DNA from: Syngnathus acus
Lineage: Eukaryota > Chordata > Actinopteri > Syngnathiformes > Syngnathidae
Length of the DNA: 64,000 nt
NCBI RefSeq assembly: GCF_901709675.1
Contig: NC_051108.1
Location: 3,880,631 to 3,944,630 of the forward strand
Reading direction: 5' to 3'
Shown one piece after another: positions 12,216-25,131 of this stretch. Under the pieces are notes generated by a model, which worked only from the letters and a program-made list of their open reading frames with translations, searched no databases and was not told the DNA's origin. Made by a program: the position numbers and the translations under genes. Positions within the stretch are counted from its first letter, which is position 1, and every line of letters starts with the position of its first letter.

Positions 12216-13466
12216 CCTGACCCTGTCTGATACGAGGCGCCATGTGTGGCTGACTTGTATCTGCTCTTTGTGTGCAGTTTGGGCATGCACATTAGTGAAA
12301 TATTATCCTCCTGGCACTTCAAACCTTCATAACAGATTTTTGCGAGAAACTAAACCCGCAAAGCGAGTATCTGCTTGTTGGCTGATGACTCACTCAAACT
12401 CACTTGCCATCGACCTTGACATTTTAGGAGAATCCATCACTCAGGTGTGCTGTTGTAAATGTCACAAAATTAAGATTATTTTTTTGAGTGTGAGCTGCAA
12501 ACAGAGCAGGGGGAGGCCAAGCCAGAACGCATGTTGTTTGCTGATAGCACCATCACAGCTTCCTTCCATTTTCAAGGAGGTACGGCAACGGGATGGACAT
12601 CAAAGTGCAGGTGGAGAGTTAGCAGGATGAAGGGATCACACAAAACTACACACACACAAATAAAAACACAAGTTGAAACAAGACCACTGCATTTCTGAGA
12701 TATGTCACCTGTTACACGATGACTTTGGAAAAGGTCTTGTTTTATCTTATGTCTACAAAATGTCAGGCGGCTTGACTCAGGCGTGGAATTGATATATGTG
12801 TAAGTGTTATATTGTTGTTGTCTGTGTACAGCAGATAAAAGATAACTCAACCGAGCCGAATCGAAAGCGGGCAATGTGTGTTCCATCGAAAATAATCCAA
12901 GCATGCTGTCGCTCTCTGTTTTATGCATAAATTGATACCTTCCGCTCACTCTTGCTCCATATTCTTAGTGACTCTACTACTCAGAAGCTTTTGAGCCTAG
13001 ACAAAGGCAACCACCACATAGAAAGGATAAGTGTAGAGCCGTGTGTAACCAGGATTGATCCCATGGCATTTTGAGATGTTCTATTTTATAACACAGGCTG
13101 ACATATACTGTACGCACAGCTGTTCATGCCTCTGAGTTTTACATTTTGGCGCTCTGACAAATTGCTGACCTCCCTCGGAATTATTCATGTTTCCGTGTGG
13201 GTAGTTCAGTAATAAAGTAAAACTTTTTCCCTTGCCACTGACAGGATATCCTTGTCATTTATAGGAAATAACATACATGGAGCGAGAAAATGTATTAGCG
13301 GTACAAGTGAAATGTGGAATGACTACTCTGGAATTGTTTCCATTTTTATTATTCAATATGAAATGGAGTGATTACCAACCAGGTTACCATAGCACAATAA
13401 GAAAGAAATCCTCAGGGGTACAATGGGACTGAATTTTATACAATTTTCCCTCCCCCCCAAAAAAAA
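12216..13466. other. No gene seen
   Basis: The 157-codon frame that begins inside the hAT MITE and runs to 12630 mixes transposon and flank sequence, so it is not taken as a gene. Confidence 0.6.
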
Positions 13467-13700
13467 ACGTATTTTCCGCACTATAAAGCGCACCTAAAAA
13501 CCTCCAATTTTCTCAAAAGATAGTGCGCCTTATAATCCGGTGCGCCTTATATATGGACCAAGATTGAGCCACTACAGCAGGCGTGTCCAAAGTCCGGCCT
13601 GCGGGCCAAATGTATATATCTTATATATGGACAAAGTTTTAAAATGGGCCACTCTTTGAAGGTGCGCCTTATAATCCGGTGCGCCTTATAGTGCGGAATA
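13467..13700. mobile_element. Palindromic MITE, CCGTATTTTCCGCAC family, copy 4 (hAT-end core)
   Basis: The layout matches copy 1 in reverse sense, with the full hAT-like core. The left end abuts an A run, and the right end (GTGCGGAATA) dissolves into a TA repeat, so the final bases and flanking TA cannot be read cleanly. Confidence 0.85.
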
Positions 13701-14822
13701 TATATATATATCTTATATCCACCATTTTGTTGGTTCATCTTGCAATTTTGTCTTGCCCTTTCAATGAAATGAGAACAACATTTTAAACGTTCCCTGGGTT
13801 GTGCAACACAATAGAGAGCACCTGTCTGAAATAAGAACCAGCATACAATTCCACCAAGGCACCAGTGTGGTATTAAAGTCGAGTACCCTCTGGAGGCAAA
13901 TGATATTGGAGTCAAAGCAAAGATTATGGAAACATAAATGCTCTTCTAGACTTAAAGGTTGTTTTTTTTGAGTGAGCAGCTTCAAAATCATTACATACTC
14001 TTGGGTCCAGATTGTAGGTTTAACATTTTTCGAGTTGTTCTCGACATAAATTTTACACTACTGTGCACCTGCTTTGCAGCAGGAACAGTCTGTCCTTGTG
14101 GCTGTTACGGTGCACGGAACAGAATTCCCTTAATGGTCTCACAAGGGGAAATTCAGTTTACACTTAAAGCAAGGTATGTCAGCGTAAGAGGAGTCCACTG
14201 TGACGTTGTGCCTAAAAGCAGTTTGGGGTTCATTGGCTTGCTCAAGGAAGAAATGGAGCTTAAGGTCATATTTCAGTTTGACCCCTCTAGTTGTCCAGTT
14301 CCTGTTACCTGGTTCCCATGTCTCTTGTTCAGCACCAATACATTTAGTTATTTTCATTACATTTCACCAAAATCAGCATACCCTGAAGTGACTTGGAATT
14401 TCCCAACCGGCTGCTGAAAACACAGCAAAGCAAAGGCAGTGACAGGTTAACCCGTACCTGACCCACGAGTGCACGGCTTTGATTGACATAAAACAGCCAC
14501 ATGGTGACAGCCTACGCGGCTTTCCTTGCAGCCATTGGATAAAAGCCAGGCAGTAGTTGTCGAGAAGCGTCTGTCCTGCAGTAGTTTGACTTTTGAATTA
14601 AGTAGAGGCATTCCAAATGTGTGGCATTGTCTCTCACAATGTGGTACGGACAATAATGTGCATTCCTGCATAAAACGGTACAGCTGGTCCCTCCGTTTAA
14701 TGCCTCGGTGTGTTCACTCCTCCCTTTAATGGTTGCAAGCATGCTAACATTCACTAACTGTTAGGTCATAGCAAATGAAGGGTGATGGAAATATGTTTTG
14801 ATGAATTTCATGCATCATCGTA
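13701..14822. other. No gene seen
   Basis: A 152-codon frame at 13959-14417 is the longest here, but the peptide has no family features and its start context is T-rich. Confidence 0.55.
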
Positions 14823-15233
14823 CCGTATTTTCCGGACTATAATGCGCACCTAAAAACCTAAACTTTTCTCAAAAGCCGACAGTGCGCCTTATAGTCCGGT
14901 GCGCATTATATATGGACCAAATTCCTAAATTTAAACTGGCCCGAAGCATTGTGTCATGAAATCAATCATAAGTGGACCGCTGAAGACTATGAATCATGAA
15001 TCAAAAAGACTATGGATCATTATTTTGTGATTATAAAGTAATTTGTTGCGTCTGAAGTTGAAATAAAAAAAAAAAAATGAGAATGATTTGATTTGGATTA
15101 AAAATCTGACATGATGCATTAATGGTGCGCCTGATAGTCCGGTGCGCCTTATATAAGGACAAAGTTTTAAAGTGGGCCATTCATTGAAGGTGCGTCTTAC
15201 AGTTCGGTGCGCCTTATAGTCCGGAAAATACGG
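14823..15233. mobile_element. Palindromic MITE, CCGTATTTTCCGGAC subtype, copy 5
   Basis: The ends read CCGTATTTTCCGGACTATAA rather than CCGCAC and are TA-flanked. The core is a different AT-rich sequence, including GACTATGAATCATGAATC and TTTGTTGCGTCTGAAGTTG, shared with copy 6 in the opposite sense. Reverse sense. Confidence 0.9.
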
Positions 15234-15871
15234 TAATTTATAGGGACAAAAGGTAAGGTGGCAAAACATGCAAAATGTCATTGGATTTTTTTTTCCAACA
15301 AAATGCCACCTAGGAAGAAATCATCTAACAAAGACTTGATTAAATATACAAGTACAGCAGATTTGTGAATTTTGCAAGTAGCAATTTTTATGCGTGAGAA
15401 AACAGGATTACCAGAATTTGAATAGGAAAGCAGAGCCTGTTGTTGATCGACTTTTTGTCAGACAGACTTTTGATGGCTACATCAACATTGGCTCCAAGGC
15501 AGAAATGAAGAGCCAGTGGAATTAACCATGAATGATTGGGCCATTCACCTTGCAAGAATTAAAGTGCAAAGTAATTGGATCATATTAGCTTTATCTCTAG
15601 GCTGCAGTACCACAACGTTGGGGATAAGAACAACCTTGTGGGTCATGAATACGTGGGTTGCAAATTATTCTTGATGATACCTGGAGTAATTCAAACCGGA
15701 ACAAAATTCACATAATTGGTAGGCCAGTTTGTATTGCATCATAATTCATGCTCTAGTTTCTATAAGGACATTTTAGAGCAGAAGAAAACAGGAAATAAGC
15801 TATAGATTATTAAAATGGTTGGTCTTTGTTTAATGATGCACAATAATTTTAATTTATATTCATGTTCACAG

Positions 15872-16060
15872 CACTGGCGGAGCTATAATTTTTTTCTCTT
15901 AGGGTGGCCAAGGATATTTTACAGGGTCAGCAAAATAAAAATACAAAAACTACCCAAATGTCAATTATCTGGCTAGGCACCTCGCGGGCTCAAAGTATAT
16001 TTCATGGTGGGGGCAGTGCCTCCACCTCCTCCCGCAGATTCTGAATTTGAGCCCCATGAA
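15872..16060 (+). mobile_element. Dispersed repeat with GGCGGAGCT start, copy a
   Basis: CACTGGCGGAGCT is followed by TTAGGGTGGCCAAGG. Related motifs recur at 52725 (inverted) and 56210, which shows a dispersed repeat. A GGGGGCAGTGCCTCCACC stretch lies near its other side. The family and limits are not known. Confidence 0.45.
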
Positions 16061-17723
16061 ACATGCCATTATAATCTTGCTGAATTTCTCTCTGTTCATC
16101 GTGTAATTAGTCAGCTGACCTCATTTACGCCCTTACAAATGGCAGCAATTGAAGTGAGTCCACATTATAACATTAACCGTCTTGGGTGGTAAGCATTAAA
16201 CAGGATTGCTACCCAATTGGAAGTTCTTATTTGCATTTACAATCCACTTGGTTATTTTTCTTGGCCTGCCAGTGTATAGTTGGCATGTGTCCACCACATA
16301 TGTAAGAGTGGAATAGCACATCATGTTACACATACAGGACGCGGGGGCTCTGTGTGCTAAACGGTGGGTGACTGACCGTAATGGTCCGTAATGATGCTCC
16401 GTGTGAAGCCTGACATCCGCCCCCAGCAGCTCTGACCTGTCTCAGCACTTATTTGCCATTCGTGATATGGGGAGCTGTGACTTGGGAGGTGATAGGAAAT
16501 GAGGTCAGGGTAAACGCATTTGCAAAGGGGGTGAATAGTTGAGGTTGAAATCGAATCGGGTAAAAAATTGCAAAGATCATGTGACACATCGAGTGTATTT
16601 AATTTTTAGCATATTTGCTATGATGGACCTTATATATATTTTGTTATTTTGCATCTCACTTATGTTAAGTGATGCCATGCTCATTTATATTGAAATAACT
16701 GTTAAACTAAATAGTCTTATCAAATAGACAATTATGCTGTCAAAAAGTGAAGTTTGTTTCATAAGTGATAATATAATTACAGCAAGAGAAAGCACATGCT
16801 GCCATGTTTTATTTAGCCCTTTCCTTTGACAACGGACTGAGGGAATGGAAAAATATTTCTCCTTGGTAACGATGCGCAGTCTTGAATGTTGGCATGGTGA
16901 ATAGTGTCTATTTGTTAATTGCAATTTCTTTATTGCGGCATTTGTATATATAAAAAAAAAAAATTAATTTTTTAGAGTGAAATTATTGAAATTATTATTC
17001 ACCCGAGTGGCTTAAGCTGCTCTTCAGACAATTTGGTCTTTTAGCGAGAGAGACCATTTTTGCACTTTTGGAAATGTTATTTTTCACTAATATTTTAAAT
17101 AAATCAAAGGTTTTGAATGTACTTGTTTGATTCGTTATTCATACAAATGATCGAAGGTTCTAAACAAAACTATAGTGTACAAGTGTTCATGTCTGAATCG
17201 ACTGGCTTCTTTCATGATTTTACAGAAGTTATATCTGAACTTTAACATGATTTTGAAAAATCTAGATATCTTTTCCCAGCTGAATTGAGAACTTTCCAAC
17301 TACATTAGTCAATAGTGTTGTATGCACTACCTTGAGAGCTGCAGTGCGGGGAAGGCGCCATTATTCTATTACAGAACTGACAGCTCTCAAAATTGTTCGT
17401 TATTCATTTTTCACCTTGAGAGTTTTTAAAATTGCATGTTTCTGTTTTGACTAAATTATTATTAATATAAATAATAAAAATAATTTATTTTTTGACTTTT
17501 TTCAATGTAATTGGTGTGACTTTTTTCTCTTTTTTTTTAATGGTAAATAGCTTATTCAAGTACACAAATACAAAGTACATATAACGTGTAGTGAAGTATA
17601 ATGATAAGGGCTGGATATCAAATTTATGAAATGACTGAAGGTCAAAGATTGACTTAGAAAGCCACAATAGCAATTTCATTGGGTGGAAACAGTGTGAGCT
17701 GTGTTCAAATTGGAATAATTTAA

Positions 17724-17786
17724 TGTGATAATTTTATTGATATTTGGACTGATTTTAGTGTCATGATTTTATTGACATTTGGACTG
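17724..17786. repeat. Short tandem duplication of about 35 bp
   Basis: ATTTTATTGATATTTGGACT is followed by ATTTTATTGACATTTGGACT one unit later. Confidence 0.75.
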
Positions 17787-19280
17787 GAACGCAAACATCA
17801 CCAGCCATGATGCTGTGTGCGTCTGGCAGTGTGTGATGTTTAAATAGTTGTTAGCGTTTCTCCAAACACTGACACTCGAGATTTATTGCGAAAAGAATGT
17901 GGAGACAGAAAACCCTACAGGGCACTTTCTCATGGTCCCTAATGAGCATTGCCAGGAGGTAGATGAAGAGGAGCGATGCTGCAGGAGAGGATGACATGTC
18001 AAGAGTCACACGGAAACTGAAAGAACACACTTCAGAGATTGTATTCAGGGAGAAGGCACGCAATTTTACTGAAGCACTCGTCTGAAACACTTGTCAACTG
18101 TTGAGTAACTATATCGGTTCTTAAATCATTGTTGTATCACTTATAAGTGGAAAATACCGAGGAGTTGAGTTCAGTTTGCCAATAACAACGTTTGGATCAG
18201 AACCATAATGCAGCTACATTCTCCTCCGTGAAGTATTTAAGCAATAATTGTATTTTTGGGAATTTAATTTATTCCAATTCCATTGTCGATTCTCATTGGT
18301 TAAGGAAATAAAATAATTCAAATGCTATATGTTTTACTGGTATTTTTCCCTTTTAAAAGAATGTTTACCTTTTTGTTTTTCAATCGGTTTTTTTTACAAA
18401 AAAAAAGTTTTATGGGCAGGTGTCGTAATAATTCATTAAAAAAAAAAGCTTTTTGGTTGGCTCCATAACAAAGACTGTGTGTACTGGGGTTGCCAGAACG
18501 TTTTTTTTTAAAAAGCATCTTTCCTTGAAGCTATGAATCTGGTCCAACTTTTAAATATTTCCCACGTTGAGGAAGTTCAAACTTTCAACATCAGAACTAC
18601 TGAAACTTTTTTTTTTAAAGTCAATCACTTCATTAATTGGTACGTTGGGAAGGTTAATGCATCACGAATAGCAGCATTGGTGTTCAAGTACAAAAAAAAA
18701 AAGTGTAATAAAAATAATTGACGGAATTGACATAATTACATGTTACCTCACAGCACCACTTTTGTTGTGTGGCATGAGTTTACGCAACTAGTCAGCAATG
18801 CAGAAGGAGAGCTAACTACCCTCAGGCAGATACTTTGACGGCCTCAACTCTCACTGCTATCAAAATACATCAGCTTTTCCTGAAAGTGGCCCGCCGGCTA
18901 AACATAAGGCAAAGTCTCTCAGGCTCCGGCATGAAACATTATACAATTGCCAATAAAGTTTCAACCTAAGCCTTTGCTTTAAAACCTTAACACATAGATG
19001 TAAAATGACCTCACTTGTCAGGAAACACCCTCTTAGTAACAGTGGGATGAAGTCGGTGGGTGGGATTGGGTCGGTGAAGTCACTCCTTCCATTATACAGT
19101 AAAATAAATATAGTAAATGTACATTTAAACAACTATATTGATTAATTAGCATGTTATGTTAATTCTATCCCTTGTTGTTTTTGAGTTATCAAATATATAA
19201 GCACTTTTTAAAGCAAATGTATTCAACTTTTTTTTTAATATTAACTGTAGTTATAAAAAATAGTCTGAAATCACAATAAT

Positions 19281-19477
19281 TATCTTTGTGACGCCGATTA
19301 TTTTTTATTTTGCCTCTTCTATTTGTAAATGTTATTTACTTCTTTATGTATTTATTTATTTATCTATTTATTTAGTTATCTATCTTTGTGACAGCGTTTA
19401 TTTTTAATTTTTTTTAAATTTTGCCTCTTTTATTTGTAAATGTCATTTACTTTATGTATTTATTCATTTATTTATTA
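19281..19477. repeat. 100-bp direct duplication ending in (ATTT)n
   Basis: TATCTTTGTGAC starts one unit at 19281 and the next at 19381. Both continue through TTTTGCCTCTT, TATTTGTAAATGT and a TTTATGTATTTATT tail, with modest divergence. Confidence 0.85.
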
Positions 19478-20807
19478 CATAATAGGTGTATTAAAATCAT
19501 TGGCATTGAGTCACATTGATTTAAATGCCGACGTGAGAGAGTTTTGTCCATTTTTTTGATGATGATTTAGTTTAGCACAAACTGATCAATAAATGATAAT
19601 CTTTTAATATTCTTTATTTTCTATAGTGTTTTTGCAACGCCCCATCAGAAGTGTGATAATCCTTAATCCACTAAGTGAACAAAGTGAACCTGACTGGTGA
19701 ATTAACTCTTGAGATCTGCGGATGACAAGTGACATGAAATGCATTCATAGCATATGCGCCATGAAATTGACACCCGTGATTGTCTTATTAGACACAGCCA
19801 TCTCTCAAGACTAACATGGGTGCGTCACGACGGTGCCACGGGGCAGCATTCAGCGTGTCGAAGCAGCAATAGTGAATCAGTCGGCCAAATTCTCATCTTC
19901 TGCACTTAACAGGATTGTTCAGTCACAAATTCTGCACTGATCTCATTGGAAGTTATGCTAATCCTTTTATAAAGAGTGCCAATTACATTAGCGTTAGACA
20001 GTGAGTGACATTTATTGTGACAAATTTGACGACCCGATAGCTGATTGTTGTTTATTGGAAAGATAATACAAATTGTTTTCCTTTAAATTGAGTTTTCATT
20101 TGGAGATGTCGGCCAGAATAACCTGGACTATGTCGTTTGCTTCGATGAAGAGATCCAATCCGTTGCCAAGTCATGCTCTAGGCAGGTAGCACAAAATTTT
20201 AGTCTGTCTGACCTTGCTCGGTTTCACGCCAGCAGCTGCTCGGCTTGTCAGGCTTTTCTCTTGGTGCCCTGGTGGCAGCTGAGGAGCCATTTTGGCGCCT
20301 GATGTATTCAACAGCTGGTGGTGCTGGTGGAGGAGAGGAGAAGAGGAAAGGGGATAGGGGGGTGGCGTGAGGTCGTGTGTCGATCGAGCCGTGAAAAAAC
20401 GGGACATGGAGCGTTATGGATGACAGGCACACTGCCAAATGGCAAAATAATGTTTGAAAGAAAAAACAGGCCCTTCACAGGCATTGGTCTTCTGAGATCT
20501 GGATCTGACCTAAAATCACATTTCAACTGCAGCTTAAAGATCCCCATCTGCATTCAAGCCACTGTGTAATGCGGCCTCTCTCTCTCTATCTCTTTTTTAG
20601 CCTGAACAGGAAAAAGCTGGCTTTAGTTTACAGAACAGTTCCCCCCTGAGCATTTTTCAGTTTTTTTCACTGCAGTGTGGGAGATGAATTGTAATAATTA
20701 AAAAGCAGATGGTACCTGATGCTCCCCTATCATGTGTTTAGGCTAAGTTGAGTAGTCCTGCAATGTTAGCATAGCATTAGCATTTTATCGGGGTAAACAT
20801 AAGTCTA

Positions 20808-21220
20808 CCATATTTTCCGGACTATAAGGCGCACCGGACTATAAGGCGCACGTTCAATGAATGGCCCATTTTAAAACGTTGTCCTTATATAAAGCGCACC
20901 GGACTATAAGGCGCACCATTAATGCATCATCTCAGATTTTTAATCCAAATGAATTCTCTCTCCATTTTATCTTTTTTTATTTCAACTTCAGATGCAACAA
21001 ATGACTTCATAATCACAAAATAATGATCCATAGTCTTTTTGATTCATGATTCATAGTCTTCAGCGGGACACTTATGATTGATTTCATGACACAATGCTTC
21101 GGGCCAGTTTAAATTTAGGAATTTGGTCCACATATAAGGCGCACCGGACTATAAGGCGCACTGTCGGCCTTTGAGAAAATTTTAGGTTTTTAGGTGCGCC
21201 TTATAGTCCGGAAAATACGG
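20808..21220. mobile_element. Palindromic MITE, CCGTATTTTCCGGAC subtype, copy 6
   Basis: This 413-bp element has the CCGGAC end type and the same AT-rich core as copy 5, inverted relative to it. TA flanks lie at 20806-20807 and 21221-21222. Forward sense. Confidence 0.9.
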
Positions 21221-21222
21221 TA

Positions 21223-22952
21223 ATTCAAATTATAAATACACTTTACCTCCTATATTTTGCCTTGCTGAAATTAGCCCGTTTTGAGAGGACAATCCCACCA
21301 ACAAAAGGTTTAGAATTGCCCTTCGACACCACGTGATAGCACCAAAGTGCTACTTTTATATTAAACATGAATTTGGCCTGAGCAAAAATGATATGATATT
21401 TTCAGTATATCTACAAATAGATGAATTTGCGATTAGTGTAACACTTGAGGGGCTTTCGAGGTTCCGTTGGATTAAGAATGGAGGAGGATTTGAGAGAGGT
21501 ATGAACGTAGTGGATAACATTTTAATCCTCATAGCAACTTGCGCTTGCAAATTCAGATGCTTCACGTGTACTTTGAGGTAAGGGGGAAGTTGTTTTTCCC
21601 AGTGTCAGTCATCCTCCCTCTTGAGAAAGAATGTACTCTATCCACCACTCCCTTTATGTTTTGCTCAATTCACTACCTGCTGCGTGCGCTATCTGGGGTT
21701 ACTTTCCGTTCTGACAAATTATGTGCACTCTACACTGTGTACTGCCTATCGCGTGTGTGTTTTTCGGAGTGTCTGTACAGATGACAAGGCAGCTGAATAA
21801 ATGAAGAGAGAAACATTTGAACAGGACACACCAGGTGGATGGAAAGCATCCAAAACACACTGAGATGAATCAGGCTGACAGCTTTTGATACAGTTTTCCC
21901 TCCCCTCCATCTCTGTTCCATTTTTTTTCCCTAACCTCTCTGTAAACCCTTTTAATTAAAGCGACGTCATTGCATGTATTTTATGAAAACAAATCGTATG
22001 ATTAAAAACCTCGTGAAAGTGATACAGAAGAGGTTTCGAGCTGACATTATTTATGTATTTATTTATTTATTGATTTATTGATTTGGGTTTGTTTGGATAC
22101 CTGATCAAGTCCAATATATTTCCTCTCCCTGCCATCTCCTGAGGGAAATAAGTGGCTATTTTGAAACTAAATGCTCCACATGTCAAATGCTTGACATGAG
22201 ATTTAAACCAATAAGGCAATGGAGCTGTGGGCGGTAAAATCCAAACTACGACATGGAACTGATAAAGTCAACAAAACTACACAGCCGGAAGCCAATTATT
22301 TTTTGTCTTTGATATACAAAATGCTCTTTTTGCTTTTTTTTCCCGAATCCTATTTTTGTGATCTTGGCTGAAGTAATTGGTTGATGTAAGTAACATGAGC
22401 ACAACAAGCAGCCACGAGACATCGGCAATCAGACAATCAAGGGAGTTGAGGTCAAGAAATTATGCAAGAACAAAAAGATTATAATTTACTGGAGGTTGTT
22501 TACCAAGGCACATAATGTAAATGCTATCAGATGAATTAACACTAATGTTTTTTTTGTATCCATCCCATCTCACTCATTACGGAACCATAAAAGCTTTGAC
22601 CAGTATTTTTCTAAAAGTTACCACACGAACCTCAAGAAAGACTATTTTTGCCATGGTATTAAATAGCCACCCTCTGGTGCACCCTAGGTGCCCTAATGAA
22701 TATTTCAGCAGGTCAAAATGGATATTATTCCCAAGTGATGCATCTTGGCATAAGCTGCAGGGCTCATGGAGGGCACAGAGACCGTGTCTTGGTGTGCTGC
22801 ACAAGTCTTGGGCCACCATGACATTTCTATTTTGTCCACAGCCATTTTGACATGGCATAACACGAAATAGGAGGACATATGACATTCAAGGACAATCAAT
22901 TCTAGTTTTAGTTATACAACTTAAAACAGGTGGTGGGCATTATTCGATCAAT
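21223..22952. other. No gene seen
   Basis: An (ATTT)n run is the only repeat. Overlapping frames on both strands near 22.5-22.9 kb show no protein family. Confidence 0.55.
22046..22085. repeat. (ATTT)n microsatellite
   Basis: A short ATTTATTTATTT run with ATTG changes at its end. Confidence 0.85.
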
Positions 22953-22956
22953 TTAA

Positions 22957-23226
22957 CCCTTGTGTGGTGCTCGGGTCTGTGGTACCCGTTTTCATTTTTT
23001 TTTTAAAAGAAAAATGATACAATGAATTAATTTTCAAACTGAGACTCACTGACTTTGGCTCATTTTCTGTGAAGAACATCCATGATATGTTATAAATATA
23101 AACATCTGTTCAGTATTTTAACATAGAAGTGTTTGATTGTGAGGCATTAAAAGCCACAAAATGCAACGGGTCCATCAGACCCACAAATGCTGGCTGAGTC
23201 ACAACAATATGAACAGTACACAAGGG
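22957..23226. mobile_element. piggyBac-like palindromic MITE (TTAA target)
   Basis: The left side reads TTAA then CCCTTGTGTGGTGCTCGGGTC. The right side reads ACGGGTCCATCAGACCC, then CAGTACACAAGGG, then TGTT. CCCTTGTG ends and a TTAA target are piggyBac-type features. The right TTAA has mutated to TGTT. No transposase is present. Confidence 0.75.
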
Positions 23227-23230
23227 TGTT

Positions 23231-24612
23231 TGAGTTGATGCGAATTGTGCCAGCAAGGCTTATTTTGGTTTTATCTTAGCAAGAATGACAATGCTATCTT
23301 CCCAAGAACGACAATGCTAGCAGATCACATGCTAGCAGAATCCCATGGTCAATAGAGACATCACATGGCATGTCAGAAGGTAATCCCCCCCCTGTACAAT
23401 AATGGCAATTCATTTGAGCCCTCTCTTCCCGCAATTACAAAGCAGAATGCGAGAGTTTCCGAGAACTAGTCATCACGCTAATCTGTTGACATAAATCATA
23501 CATGAAACAGCTTAATCCCCTTGAGTCGAGACATTGTTTTACAGCAAAATATACATTTTTATTATATCTGTTTCCAGGAGCCTTTGCATAATGAACTGAA
23601 AACCATTTTCGAAATGATAGCACAAAACGTGTTAAATGGTGTGGCTAATTTCAATTCATACAAGCCACATTTTATATTTGCGAGGCACCATTATCCTTGC
23701 TTGCTTTCCATTCCCAAGCACCACTTTGACTACAACTACAAAGAGAAGGCAAGCTTGACTCATTTCTTTTTTGCCCATTTGCAGCAAAACCTGTTATCAA
23801 GGAGGATCCATCTCTTTTGATCTCCATCCGCTTTTGTAAGACTTTGAACGGGTAGCATAAATGATATTCCATGCATCTGGAAGAGTGTGTCAGTGTAATA
23901 AGATGGCACTTGCTGCTAAAGACGTTTACAAAGTAAGCGAGGGCTCCTTTCTAATACCGCAAATGTTTGCTGCTACTTCTGCTCTGGTACCTTTTTAAAG
24001 AATCATCACCAGCTTCGTCATGGTCGTGTGGGCTCATGGTTGTGGTTATAAAATGAAAATGGATGGAAATTCTGGAGCAGGACTTGGGTAATGTTTAGAC
24101 AGTGGCGAGAAAAAAGTAGACTGATAGTTTTCAATAAAATTTGAGAACAAGTTGAATTTCTTATATATATATTTTTTTTAACGGTACACTAGATACTGGT
24201 TTGCTAATTGTTAAAAAATCATTAAATTGCAAATTGCTCTTCTTCAGAAGTAAATGCTGACAACGCACTACCACTGCTACTTTACAGGCAGCAATTTATA
24301 ATGTTGAAAAGCTCCTCTTGAAATGATCCATAAAATAATTTTAAAAGTCACATTGGAATTGTGGCTAAAGGATTTGGTGGAGTTCACTGCGATGACGGCT
24401 TTTTTCAAGTATCTCAGCATTAGCCACAAGAAAGTTTCCTCAGTTAATAAATGATGGAAAATAAAATGTGTAACTTATTTTTATGCTTGTGATTATTTTG
24501 GAGAAGTTGGCATGTCTTGAACTTCTCACACCACTTTTATAAGATTTATTTGGTAGTTTATTGTGATTTTATATTTGCTACCCCGCAGCTTATTTTTTGT
24601 TAAATGGCACAC
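23231..24612. other. No gene seen
   Basis: A small direct repeat (GACAATGCTA) occurs near 23286 and 23310. Otherwise unremarkable AT-rich sequence. Confidence 0.55.
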
Positions 24613-24680
24613 ATTGGGCGGTATTACGACCAATCAGTGATGATGTATATAACCATCAGCAGTCAGACCATGAAAGAAGG
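24613..24680 (+). promoter_or_regulatory. Orphan CCAAT/TATA arrangement (tentative)
   Basis: ATTGG (24613), CCAATCAG (24630-24637) and TATATAA (24646-24652) follow one another in a short space, with a possible start near 24677. The only AUG after it opens a seven-codon frame. No gene follows; a Tigger-like MITE begins 120 bp on. Confidence 0.2.
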
Positions 24681-24796
24681 TTGCACTTTAGAACAGGAAC
24701 TGAAGCGTTAGCCATAGCAGAGAGTAAGAATTTTATTTTCAATCCTCACTGAAATTATCCTTGGATAAGAGAACATCTCATAATTTTCCAGCATTA

Positions 24797-25129
24797 CAGT
24801 AATCCCTCGTTTATCGCGGATAATTGGTTCCAAAAAAACACCCGCGATAAGTGAAATCCGCGAAGTACGGTCACCAACAAGAAGTACTGGGCAGGCTAAC
24901 GAGTAAGCGGAAAGATGCTAATTCGTGATCGCGCTAACACGCGAAAACGGACTTCTAAAGGAATGAAAGGAACATTTGGAGCAAGACTACATTTTCCTAA
25001 AGGTTAGACATATGTTTCCTCAATTTAGAAGTTTTATTTTTACTTTTAAATTGTTTTTTAATTTTGAAAAAAAATCTGCGATGTAGTGAGGCCGCGATAA
25101 ACGAAACGCGAAGTAGCGAGGGATCACTG
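24797..25129. mobile_element. Tigger/pogo-like palindromic MITE (TA target)
   Basis: The left end CAGTAATCCCTCGTTTATCG is inverted at the right end (TAGCGAGGGATCACTG), and TA flanks both sides. CGCGATAAGTGAAATCCGCG near the left and its partner near the right show a second inverted block. The interior is AT-rich with no open reading frame. Confidence 0.8.
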
Positions 25130-25131
25130 TA

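Larger units (their letters stand above)
15234..20807. other. No gene seen; AT-rich desert
   Basis: The stretch holds the GGCGGAGCT repeat fragment, a 35-bp and a 100-bp duplication and many A or T runs. A GC-richer patch at 20220-20400 has overlapping short frames on both strands and no recognisable protein. Confidence 0.55.

Noticed and set aside
12157-12630. 157-codon open frame on the + strand
   Set aside because: It begins inside the hAT MITE and runs through its terminus into unrelated flank.
13959-14417. 152-codon open frame on the + strand
   Set aside because: No recognisable family features, and overlapping frames of similar quality exist on the other strand.
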